From the NCBI GenBank assembly GCA_934408795.1, contig CAKRVQ010000067.1, positions 1 through 6,346 on the forward strand: a stretch of DNA of 6,346 nt, read 5' to 3'. The stretch is from an uncultured Eubacteriales bacterium. GTDB taxonomy: Bacteria > Bacillota > Clostridia > Oscillospirales > Acutalibacteraceae. Position 1 is the first letter of the stretch. Every line of letters starts with the position of its first letter. The position numbers and the translations under genes were made by a program. This document shows positions 1-5,279 of this stretch, in pieces. Below the pieces are notes generated by a model. It saw only the letters and a list, made by a program, of their open reading frames with translations. It did not search any database and was not told the origin of the DNA.

Positions 1-31
1 GCCCGCGGCCGCGCTCGCTTTTTTCTTTTTT
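1..31 (+). terminator. Possible 3' end of a terminator, cut by window edge
   Basis: The window opens with a GC-only stretch containing the palindrome GCGGCCGC, followed by TTTTTTCTTTTTT at 19-31. This resembles the distal hairpin arm and T-tract of an intrinsic terminator for a plus-strand gene lying before the window, which would converge on the glycosyltransferase. The proximal arm is not visible, so this is only a suggestion. Confidence 0.3.
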
Positions 32-1076
32 ACTGATCTTTGATAATATCGCGGTATCTTCCGTAGCGCATAAGCTTATGCAGGATGTACTCAAAAGGAA
101 CGACTGCCGCCATTATGATGTTATAGGACAGAAACAGAGGAATATAATAAGGCAGAAACAGTGTTCTGAGCAGCAGGCATCCCACCGTGTAGGCGGCATA
201 ACGCAGCACGGTGTAGATCACCGTTCTCGCCGTGTCGGCGTATTTCACGCCTCGAAACGTCACAAATCTGTTAATCAGGACATCGAGCATGGCGACCGAC
301 GCTCCGACAGACGGCAGCGATATATGAAGTTCCCAATATCCGATCGTGAATGATATCAACGCCACCGCGAACTCCGCCGCCGCAAACGAGATAAATGTTG
401 CGGCTGCGCTTCTGAACAGTCGCCTGTAGATGCAGAGGGTGTCCCTCGCAGGGTCAAAGTGGGACGACTTGTTGCCGTCTATATAGACCGCCTCTATGGG
501 CACGGTGGTTATCGGTATGCGCTGCTTATCGGCATAATAAAGCATATTCATTTCGTAATCGTACTTTTCGCCGCCCACCTTCAAGAGCCAGTCGCTCTCC
601 GACACGGAAAAGCCGCGCAGTCCCGACTGATTATCGGTGAAATAGTGTCCCGTCAGCACACAGTAGACGACCCTTGAAAGGTTGTTGCCGAGCCTTGAAG
701 TAAAGGGCATCTCCCGCTTGTTGAACCGTCTGGTGGACAGAACAAAGCGCGCTCCGTGCCGCAGCTCCTCGACCACACGCAAAATATCGGATATACGGTG
801 TTGACCGTCCGAGTCGGCGGTGATAAAATAAGAGCAGTCGGGGAAGACTTCCTTTACCGCCGCAATGCCAGTCTTAAGGGCGGCTCCCTTACCTCTGTTT
901 TCCTCATGAGTGATAACTGCCGCAGATCGGGATGCCTCTTTGAATATCTCTTTGTAATCTTCTCCGCTGCCGTCATCCACTACCAACACGCCGATGTCGT
1001 TTTCCTTCAGCTCTTCTATGAGCGTAAGGAGTCTGCCGTCCGGCTTATATGACGGAAGAATTGCCACACAGTCCAT
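30..1076 (-). CDS. GT2 glycosyltransferase fused to GtrA-type membrane domain
   Basis: A 348-residue membrane-anchored glycosyltransferase. Residues 1-215 are a GT-A family 2 domain of the polyprenyl-phosphate (dolichol-phosphate mannosyltransferase-like) type: the start MDCVAILPSYKPDG, the nucleotide-binding pair D34-D35 in VLVVDDGSG, the DxD-like metal site D88-S-D90 followed by GQH, and the acceptor-loop motif DNQSGLRGFS at 148-157. Residues 222-340 have four hydrophobic segments (about 222-247, 253-272, 285-308, 310-333) with NRFVTFRG at 269-276, a GtrA family hallmark. Family knowledge: such enzymes load a sugar onto undecaprenyl phosphate at the cytoplasmic face, and GtrA proteins are implicated in flipping the lipid-linked sugar, so the fusion would combine both steps for cell-surface glycosylation. 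The ATG at 1076-1074 sits exactly at the domain start; the upstream AGGGGG (1095-1090) is 13 nt away, a weak ribosome site. It ends in TAA and is divergent from the hydrolase. The sugar donor cannot be told from sequence. Confidence 0.93.
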   Translation of the reverse strand: MDCVAILPSYKPDGRLLTLIEELKENDIGVLVVDDGSGEDYKEIFKEASRSAAVITHEENRGKGAALKTGIAAVKEVFPDCSYFITADSDGQHRISDILRVVEELRHGARFVLSTRRFNKREMPFTSRLGNNLSRVVYCVLTGHYFTDNQSGLRGFSVSESDWLLKVGGEKYDYEMNMLYYADKQRIPITTVPIEAVYIDGNKSSHFDPARDTLCIYRRLFRSAAATFISFAAAEFAVALISFTIGYWELHISLPSVGASVAMLDVLINRFVTFRGVKYADTARTVIYTVLRYAAYTVGCLLLRTLFLPYYIPLFLSYNIIMAAVVPFEYILHKLMRYGRYRDIIKDQ

Positions 1077-1259
1077 TTTTACCGATTATCCCCCTATTGC
1101 TTGCCTTGCGCTGCACGACACGGTCGCAGCACCGCACTGAAAATAAATGCCGGGGTTCGGGAGCTTATGCCCGCTCCTGCGCTTTTGCCCCCCGTTTCCC
1201 CGAAAACCTTAACCGCCGTCACCCCAAAGCAAGGTCTGCCGACGAAGATCATGATCCAC

Positions 1260-1264
1260 GGAGG
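1260..1264 (+). promoter_or_regulatory. Ribosome binding site of the hydrolase
   Basis: GGAGG lies 7 nt before the ATG at 1272. The open frame extends upstream to an ATG at 1101 and includes another ATG at 1251, but neither has a Shine-Dalgarno, and the extra 57 residues are a proline/arginine-rich stretch with no family similarity. This decides the start. A 10-bp palindrome GATCATGATC (1247-1256) lies just upstream of the site. Confidence 0.8.
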
Positions 1265-1271
1265 AACAAAA

Positions 1272-2258
1272 ATGCTTTTTGTACCCGATCACAAACTGAA
1301 CATAATTAAAGAAAGAGATTACGATGCCGAATTTGCCGCTCTGGAGAAAAGGTTGTCCGAATGCACGGTGAGCGGCGAGGTCGCGTCGTTTGACGGAACG
1401 CACCTTAAATATGAATACTGCCTCGCAGAAGGCGCCCCGGCATCGGTCGTTATCGTTCACGGCTTTACCGAATTTATGAGAAAATATCACGAGTCTGCCG
1501 GTTATTTTCTGAATCAGGGATACAATGTTTTTATGTATGATCAGCGCGGCCACGGTATGTCGGGAAGAGAAACGCCTGACTTGCGCCTTACGCACATAAA
1601 CAACTTTGACGATTATGTAAATGATCTCCGATTCTTCATTGACAATGTTGTAAAGCCTGCATCCGACGCTCCGATCTTCTTCTTTTCGCATTCGATGGGC
1701 GGAGCCGTCGTACTTTTGTATCTGCAGCGGTACGGGAATGAGATCGGGAAGGCGGTCTTATCCTCGCCGCTTATATGTCCCCGTATGCACGGGCTGAGCC
1801 TTTCGGCGCTGATGAAGATCGTGGAGCACGATGCGCGTCTCTACGGGTGGGATGCCGCTTTCAGGCACGCCTCTTATTTCAACCCCGATCCCTCTTTCGA
1901 AAAGAGTTCGGACTGCAGCAAGGCGCGGTTCCTTATGAATCTGAATCACCGTCGGTCGGACATACACTATCAGAACTCGGCGTCAACAAACGGCTGGATG
2001 AGAGAGGCTCTGGGCCTTTATGACCGCATAATGAAGGACAGGCGGACCGACAAGATCCCCACCGAGATACTTCTGATAACGGCGGGAAAGGATCGCGTCG
2101 TTCGCATTCATCCTCAGACGGCTCTTTTAAAAAAGCTCCCCGCAGCAAAACAGCTGTACCTCGAAAACGCCAAGCACACCGCATTTCATGCGGGAAGCGA
2201 CCAAGAGAACCGCCGCTATTGGCAAGCCGTTTTCGATTTTCTTTCCGGGACGGTCTAA
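1272..2258 (+). CDS. Alpha/beta hydrolase, lysophospholipase/monoglyceride lipase type
   Basis: A 328-residue serine hydrolase of the PldB/monoacylglycerol lipase group (Hydrolase_4, COG2267). Visible in order: the oxyanion segment VIVHGFTEF (HG at 63-64), YDQRGHGMSG (89-98), the nucleophile elbow FSHSMGG with S141, the acid D274 in TAGKDRVV, and H302 in NAKHTAFH. All three catalytic residues are present with normal spacing, so the enzyme should be active. NGWMREALGLY (240-250) in the cap region resembles the cap-to-core stretch of lysophospholipase L2 proteins, which also carry a small residue other than Gly before HSMGG, so the Ser there is not a defect. No signal peptide or membrane segment; cytoplasmic. 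Family knowledge predicts cleavage of lysophospholipids or monoglycerides, but substrates in this group are poorly predicted by sequence. Appears monocistronic: divergent from the glycosyltransferase, convergent with gerW. No convincing promoter was found in 1077-1259. Ends in TAA. Confidence 0.92.
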   Translation: MLFVPDHKLNIIKERDYDAEFAALEKRLSECTVSGEVASFDGTHLKYEYCLAEGAPASVVIVHGFTEFMRKYHESAGYFLNQGYNVFMYDQRGHGMSGRETPDLRLTHINNFDDYVNDLRFFIDNVVKPASDAPIFFFSHSMGGAVVLLYLQRYGNEIGKAVLSSPLICPRMHGLSLSALMKIVEHDARLYGWDAAFRHASYFNPDPSFEKSSDCSKARFLMNLNHRRSDIHYQNSASTNGWMREALGLYDRIMKDRRTDKIPTEILLITAGKDRVVRIHPQTALLKKLPAAKQLYLENAKHTAFHAGSDQENRRYWQAVFDFLSGTV

Positions 2259-2347
2259 CCTTTTTAAAATGTCGGGAAAAGGTCGGGCGATCGGAAAGGG
2301 ACCGTCAAAAGCCCGTGAAAAGTATCATTTTCCCGTGTCGGGAGCGC

Positions 2348-2378
2348 ACCGTCCGCATTTTTGCGGGCGGTCTTTTTT
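2348..2378 (+). terminator. Intrinsic terminator downstream of hydrolase
   Basis: ACCGTCCGC (2348-2356) pairs with GCGGGCGGT (2363-2371) over 9 bp with one G-T wobble and a 6-nt loop, followed by CTTTTTT. It begins 90 nt after the hydrolase stop codon and is oriented for plus-strand transcription. It has no T-tract in the minus direction. Confidence 0.75.
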
Positions 2379-2443
2379 GTCGGTTTTTACATCTTCGGCG
2401 GTGTTTCCGTCAAAAAAGAGGGAACCAACCGACGCCGTTATCA

Positions 2444-2466
2444 CCCGCCGCCGTCAGTGCGGCAGG
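2444..2466 (-). terminator. Weak hairpin after gerW, no T-tract
   Basis: On the minus strand CCTGCCGC and GCGGCGGG form an 8-bp stem with a 7-nt loop, starting 15 nt past the gerW stop. No T-run follows directly; the nearest (TTTTTT at 2416-2411) is about 28 nt further on. It could act as a 3'-end stabilising hairpin or a Rho-dependent stop, but is not a standard intrinsic terminator. Confidence 0.25.
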
Positions 2467-2481
2467 AGAGTGACATACAGG

Positions 2482-2922
2482 TTATTTTTTCGCAGAGAGC
2501 AGCTTCTTTATGCCGTCCGCCGCGGCTCCGAGAGCCGCGGATATTCCCGCTCCGAGCCGATTCTCGGAGGCGTTCACGATACGAACGCGGCCGTTTTTGA
2601 TAACGACAAATGCGGACGGATTCTTGGTGAGCTTTGCGCCCGCTCCCGCGGGGTTTTGCCGCTGCTTGCCGGATTTTTGTATGATATCCGCGCCGCCGCC
2701 CGCAAATCCTACCGAAACGGAGGACACGGGGAAGACCGTAACGCCCTCCGAGCTCATCTTCTCTCCCACGACCGAGCTTGCAGCTGCGGTGGATACGATC
2801 TTATCGGCGGTGAACGAAAGCACTTTTATAAGGGTGCTCTCATTTGCCTTCTTTTCGCCCGTCGACAGGTTGGGGCTCGCGTTCCCCGTCCCGTTGTTGC
2901 AGAGACCTTGTTTTCCTTGCAC
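2482..2922 (-). CDS. ytfJ: GerW/YtfJ family sporulation protein
   Basis: A 146-residue protein of the GerW family (Bacillus subtilis YtfJ/GerW), a spore protein required for normal germination with some germinants. The family core is clear: SSVVGEKMSSEGVTVFPVSS (49-68), the glycine-rich turn SVGFAGGGADI (70-80), a basic glycine/alanine linker (84-98), then the hydrophobic strand and turn AFVVIKNGRVRIVN (104-117). The C-terminus (124-142) is an Ala/Gly-rich helix ending LLSAKK. Length is normal for the family. The first 28 residues are polar and Asn/Gly/Ser-rich with no signal peptide. The start is GTG at 2922, because AAAGGGAGG lies 6 nt before it; the in-frame ATG at 2943 has no Shine-Dalgarno and would place the ribosome site inside the coding region. 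The gene overlaps the end of the DUF2953 gene by 83 nt in another frame, which suggests translational coupling. Ends in TAA. Confidence 0.88.
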   Translation of the reverse strand: MQGKQGLCNNGTGNASPNLSTGEKKANESTLIKVLSFTADKIVSTAAASSVVGEKMSSEGVTVFPVSSVSVGFAGGGADIIQKSGKQRQNPAGAGAKLTKNPSAFVVIKNGRVRIVNASENRLGAGISAALGAAADGIKKLLSAKK

Positions 2923-3541
2923 TGTAGACCTCCCTTTCGACATTTTTAACTATAATGTACAAAAGTGCTTTTGCGACATGAGCCACACGCACCGTAATAT
3001 GCATATCAAGTATGAATTCCCGCTCGGCTTCGTCAAATCCGCATATCACATTCAGATCGGCGGCATCCTTTTTCGGTTTCATCACCGTACAAAGATAGCC
3101 CGCAAGCGGATATATGAGCGCCGATGCGGCTCCGTAATCCATGGCTGCTTCGGCGGCGTCTTTAGAAGCGCAGACCGCTTTGATATAAAGCTTTTTCAAG
3201 TGACAGTATTTAAGGATCCGGAACACCCTGCCGAGCACCGTTTTAAGAACCCCCGCGACCCTTGACACGACCGATGCCGTGCCCGATGTCTTAAGACTCT
3301 CTTTTAGCTCCTTAACGCCGCCGAGCTCCTTTACACCCAGTATTGAGGTGGTCAGCTTCAGCGCGGCGCCCGTGGGGTCGGGCTTTTCGCCGAACTTTAA
3401 GAACAGAAGCCTGCCCGTGAGGGCTATGCCCTTTTCCTCGTCGGTTTTTATAAACACATGCAGCGGCAGGCAAAGTATCAATGCGATTATAAGCACGATG
3501 CCGCCGAAAACGGAACCGAGTATCGTAAAAAATATTTTCAC
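2840..3541 (-). CDS. DUF2953 (YtfI-like) membrane-anchored protein
   Basis: A 233-residue DUF2953 protein. Residues 4-30 are one hydrophobic N-terminal membrane anchor; KGIALTGRLLFLKF (37-50) matches the strand typical of the family start, and ASKDAAEAAMDYGAASALIYPLAGYL (125-150) is the conserved 'DAA..A..YG' helix region, followed by a second strand-rich part ending near LLYIIVKNVE. In Bacillus, ytfI (DUF2953) lies directly upstream of ytfJ; this pairing is seen across spore formers and supports both calls. The molecular function is not established; a sporulation role is inferred from the partner. The start is GTG at 3541 with GGAGG (3553-3549) 7 nt upstream. The last 27 residues (about 207-233) are charged, low in complexity and encoded within gerW in another frame, so they are probably not constrained as protein. 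Ends in TGA. scpA/scpB, which often precede this pair, are not present in the window. Confidence 0.88.
   Translation of the reverse strand: MKIFFTILGSVFGGIVLIIALILCLPLHVFIKTDEEKGIALTGRLLFLKFGEKPDPTGAALKLTTSILGVKELGGVKELKESLKTSGTASVVSRVAGVLKTVLGRVFRILKYCHLKKLYIKAVCASKDAAEAAMDYGAASALIYPLAGYLCTVMKPKKDAADLNVICGFDEAEREFILDMHITVRVAHVAKALLYIIVKNVEREVYSARKTRSLQQRDGEREPQPVDGRKEGK
2929..2937 (-). promoter_or_regulatory. Ribosome binding site of gerW inside the DUF2953 gene
   Basis: AAAGGGAGG is followed by 6 nt and then GTG at 2922. The site is translated as part of the DUF2953 protein (VEREV), so ribosomes finishing the upstream gene pass over it and stop about 80 nt inside gerW. This sets the gerW start downstream of the in-frame ATG at 2943. 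Confidence 0.82.
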
Positions 3542-3548
3542 CGCCGCA

Positions 3549-3553
3549 CCTCC
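3549..3553 (-). promoter_or_regulatory. Ribosome binding site of the DUF2953 gene
   Basis: GGAGG lies 7 nt upstream of GTG 3541 in the context AAGGCGGAGG. It supports a GTG start exactly where the hydrophobic N-terminus begins. Confidence 0.75.
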
Positions 3554-3634
3554 GCCTTAAAACTTTACTGCCGACAACGGCATCCCTCGCCGCATATGGC
3601 ACCTATGCCCGCCGCGCATAGTGCCCTCATACCC

Positions 3635-3672
3635 GCCGCCCCCCCACCGCCGCGGCGGCAGGCGGCTTTTTT
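3635..3672 (+). terminator. Terminator-like hairpin facing away from any known gene
   Basis: GCCGCC (3635-3640) pairs with GGCGGC (3661-3666), enclosing the inner palindrome CCGCCGCGGCGG, and TTTTTT follows at 3667-3672. It is oriented for plus-strand transcription although no plus-strand gene precedes it. It lies about 95 nt upstream of the DUF2953 start and could stop antisense transcription into the structured region. Confidence 0.45.
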
Positions 3673-3683
3673 CTCAAAATGAC

Positions 3684-3778
3684 ATTTTTTCGGTACGACT
3701 TTCCCTTGGAAAGGCTTTCCCTCGGAGCAGCTTTTTCGGAGCATCTTTTCCCCGGGCAGCTTTTTTCTCGGGCGGCGT
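3684..3778. repeat. Degenerate short tandem repeat, about 15-16 bp unit
   Basis: Read on the minus strand, the stretch is a run of similar units of about 14-18 nt: CCGAGAAAAAAGC, then TGCCCGGGGAAAAGA, TGCTCCGAAAAAGC, TGCTCCGAGGGAAAGC, CTTTCCAAGGGAAAG, and TCGTACCGAAAAAATG. A purine run follows a C/G-rich head in each copy. The units vary in length and are not all multiples of three, so a coding repeat is unlikely. It looks like a decayed minisatellite. Confidence 0.5.
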
Positions 3779-3887
3779 GCCCGAGGGGTGCCGCCCCGAA
3801 CGCGGGCCGGGCGGGACCGTCTGAGATCCGACGGTGCTCGCATTGTCAGAGCCGCAACCGTCGACCTTCGGATAAGTCACCGGTTGT

Positions 3888-3918
3888 CGGTCATCGGTCA
3901 TTAGCCGACCGTTGACCG
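3888..3918. repeat. 12-bp hairpin with one mismatch
   Basis: CGGTCATCGGTC (3888-3899) and GACCGTTGACCG (3907-3918) form a 12-bp stem with a single T-T mismatch around the 7-nt loop ATTAGCC. Each arm contains a doubled GGTC/GACC motif, so the arm is itself a short direct repeat. No T-tract follows on either strand, so it is not a standard terminator. Confidence 0.6.
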
Positions 3919-3977
3919 TTCGCCGTCATTGTAAAAGCCCGATCCGAAGCGCCCGAAAGCGAGTTCGAATGTGTGCA

Positions 3978-4173
3978 GCCCCTGCAGCGAGCCTGCCGAC
4001 GGCAGCGCCGCGATGCGCCGAAGGCGCATCAACGGGCATCGAGGCGCCTCATGTCCTTAAAAAGTCCCACCCTTTCGGCAGGGCACCGTTCCCTTATCAC
4101 ACTCTGCCGCCCGTTTTGCGCCCTTCTCGTGAAGGGCGCGCGGCGCTGCCGTCGGCAGGCTCGCTGCAGGGGC
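3978..4173. repeat. 196-bp element with 35-bp perfect inverted repeat and four-way junction fold
   Basis: Bases 3978-4012 are the exact reverse complement of 4139-4173 (35 of 35). The 126 bp between them are also organised: ATGCGCC/GGCGCAT with a GAA loop (4013-4029), AACGGGC (4031-4037) pairing with GCCCGTT (4109-4115), and CGCCCTTC/GAAGGGCG with a TCGT loop (4119-4138). The four stems meet with only one unpaired base (4030) and three (4116-4118), making a compact four-way junction. The central arm (4038-4108) contains the palindrome GAGGCGCCTC (4041-4050) and a small CCCT/AGGG hairpin (4070-4083). No transposase or obvious target-site duplication is present. It could be a non-autonomous mobile element (MITE-like), an interspersed palindromic repeat, or a structured RNA. 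No known family was recognised. Confidence 0.8.
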
Positions 4174-4491
4174 GGTGGGTGGGAGGGACAGAGTCCGCCT
4201 ATGCTCCGCAGCTTACGATTTCCCGCTTTCTTTGTTTCGTAATATAGGAAAATACGACCGTGCAAGGACGACAGTCGCAGGGACACCGCTCACAGCCGCC
4301 GTAAAGGCATTCGGGGAGGGTGCGCCGCGGCGGGCTGACCCGAGGGGGCGCTCGGGTGCCGAACCCCGCTGCCCGTCGGAGTCTCTTTTCGGCGCTTTTC
4401 GCCCTTTATTTCTTTGACGGGCTCGGTGCGTTCAAGGATCTTTAACGGGTGCGGGCAAGGATCGGCGGGTCAATCTCCGCCGACTGTCGGC

Positions 4492-4520
4492 TTAACTATC
4501 AGTAGTTTATCACATATTAT
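4492..4520 (+). promoter_or_regulatory. Candidate plus-strand promoter in AT-rich island
   Basis: TTAACT (4492-4497) and TATTAT (4515-4520) are separated by exactly 17 nt, with 4/6 and 5/6 matches to the sigma-A consensus. No gene follows for 500 bp, so it would make a non-coding transcript or be a chance match in AT-rich DNA. Confidence 0.35.
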
Positions 4521-4534
4521 CTGCAAATACAACA

Positions 4535-4543
4535 ATTATATCA
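4535..4543 (-). promoter_or_regulatory. Candidate minus-strand extended -10 promoter
   Basis: On the minus strand the sequence is TGATATAAT, a perfect extended -10 (TGn plus TATAAT). The -35 position (CGGCAA) is poor. Transcription from here would cross the 3978-4173 element and reach the DUF2953-gerW pair, for which no nearer promoter was recognised. Confidence 0.35.
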
Positions 4544-4920
4544 CCTTACATCGGGCTTTGCCGCACAAAAAAGTGAGCCGAGTCACCTTCGGTCGGTCGT
4601 CGTTTTTCATAAAATCGCGGCGGGACCCGCCGACACCCGCATCGCAGCAGTCGACTGCCGTTCGGCTTCTCCGCCGTCCGTGATTTCTTGCCGTTTTGCC
4701 GCAGCCGGCACCTCTCTTGCTCTCGCATTCTACGGTGTCTCGTGCCGTTTTCGTCGCGCACTGTGCGCCCTAAGCTGACGAAAAAAGTACACACAAAAAG
4801 CTGCGGCTCCCCGGTACCCGAGCAGCCCGACGACGGGCACTCAAAATCGGGACACGCGCGACCGCAAAAGCGGCGATTTGAGAGTGACTCGTTCCGAGTT
4901 CTTGAAAATGTTTTTTCCGG

Positions 4921-4949
4921 TTTACAATCAGTCTTCGACTTGCTATAAT
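4921..4949 (+). promoter_or_regulatory. Strong sigma-A promoter for the isomerase gene
   Basis: TTTACA (4921-4926), a 17-nt spacer, then a perfect TATAAT (4944-4949) preceded by TG at the extended -10 position (TGCTATAAT). Transcription would start near 4956, leaving a leader of about 65 nt before the ATG at 5022. Confidence 0.88.
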
Positions 4950-4985
4950 ACAAGTGTCAAAAAGGCGATCTTCGCATCACCTGAT

Positions 4986-4999
4986 AAACACCGGTGTTT
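4986..4999 (+). promoter_or_regulatory. 14-bp perfect palindrome in leader, probable operator
   Basis: AAACACCGGTGTTT is a perfect palindrome located about 30 nt after the predicted transcription start and 22 nt before the start codon. Its position fits a repressor operator, for example of a LacI- or GntR-type sugar-responsive regulator, which would suit a carbohydrate enzyme. No regulator gene is in the window, so the binding factor is unknown. Confidence 0.5.
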
Positions 5000-5021
5000 T
5001 GCACATGAAAGAAGGTATATT

Positions 5022-5279
5022 ATGAAACTTGCAACAACGACAGGGGACTTTTTTCCGTACGGTCTTAACGATAAGGAAAGTATTGCTGCCGTCGCGCAAA
5101 GCGGTTTTAAATGTATAGACTATAGCTTTGGTTATGATTTTAACCACCGATGCGGGTTGCTGGGAGACAATTGGCGCGGATTTGCGGACGAGCTGCTCGA
5201 ATTATCCGAGAATCTGGGAGTCAAATTTGTTCAGTCTCATGCCCCTCTCGGAAGCCCGCTGGTTCCCGACGAAAAATAG
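5022..5279 (+). CDS. N-terminal open part of the interrupted isomerase (85 aa)
   Basis: This part runs from ATG 5022 to the TAG. It covers roughly the first two beta-alpha units of the barrel: KLATTTGDFF at the first strand, GFKCIDYSF (28-36) and VKFVQSHAP (67-75) with candidate metal ligand H73. Alone it could not form a TIM barrel, so if translation stops at the TAG the product should be non-functional. Confidence 0.6.
   Translation: MKLATTTGDFFPYGLNDKESIAAVAQSGFKCIDYSFGYDFNHRCGLLGDNWRGFADELLELSENLGVKFVQSHAPLGSPLVPDEK

Larger units (their letters stand above)
3561..4920. other. 1.36-kb region with no convincing gene, rich in hairpins
   Basis: Open frames here are short, overlap in all frames, and are dominated by Arg, Pro, Ser and Cys, with no recognisable domain and no good ribosome site. 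What can be seen is structure. Besides the separately listed elements there are perfect stems ACCGTC/GACGGT (3816-3835), ACCCGAG/CTCGGGT (4338-4357), a near-palindrome CGGCGGGACCCGCCG (4618-4632), the 12-bp palindrome GCAGTCGACTGC (4647-4658), GCCCG/CGGGC with an ACGA loop (4825-4838) and CCGC-AAAA-GCGG (4862-4873). Base composition changes sharply along it: GC-rich overall, with an AT-rich island at about 4490-4555. It is likely intergenic repeat and RNA-type sequence rather than decayed coding sequence, but a very degraded pseudogene cannot be excluded. Confidence 0.6.

Noticed and set aside
1101..1271. Longer hydrolase start at ATG 1101 (57 extra residues)
   Set aside because: No Shine-Dalgarno there, the extension is unlike the family, and GGAGG with 7-nt spacing clearly marks ATG 1272.
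1660..1710. Ser in place of Gly before the HSMGG nucleophile elbow as a possible defect
   Set aside because: Lysophospholipase L2-type relatives carry small residues at this position, and the catalytic Ser, Asp and His are all present.
2188..3265. Two plus-strand open frames of about 250 codons (2188-2949 and 2510-3265)
   Set aside because: Both lie antisense to gerW and DUF2953, have no ribosome site or recognisable domain, and are explained by the GC-rich codon pattern of the real genes.
3565..3843. Minus-strand 92-codon frame just upstream of DUF2953
   Set aside because: Rich in Arg, Lys and Gly, it reads straight through the degenerate tandem repeat and the terminator-like hairpin. It bears no resemblance to ScpB or any other known neighbour.
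3684..4173. CRISPR array
   Set aside because: Repeat units are short, degenerate and lack regular unique spacers; the long inverted repeat occurs as a single pair and no cas gene is present.
3912..4286. Overlapping open frames on both strands across the inverted repeat
   Set aside because: Perfect inverted repeats in GC-rich DNA generate similar open frames on both strands; the products are Arg/Pro-rich with no family features.
3561..4920. tRNA or rRNA genes
   Set aside because: No cloverleaf with a T-loop GTTCRA motif and 3' acceptor stem, and no conserved rRNA segments, could be found by reading either strand.
4546..4953. Minus-strand 135-codon frame and overlapping plus-strand frames before the isomerase
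   Set aside because: Composition is Arg/Cys/Ser-rich and non-globular, there is no ribosome site, and the region overlaps the isomerase promoter.
5277..5279. Pyrrolysine encoded by the TAG
   Set aside because: Pyrrolysine is known mainly from methylamine methyltransferases; the position is not an active-site residue of this barrel and no pyl genes are in the window.
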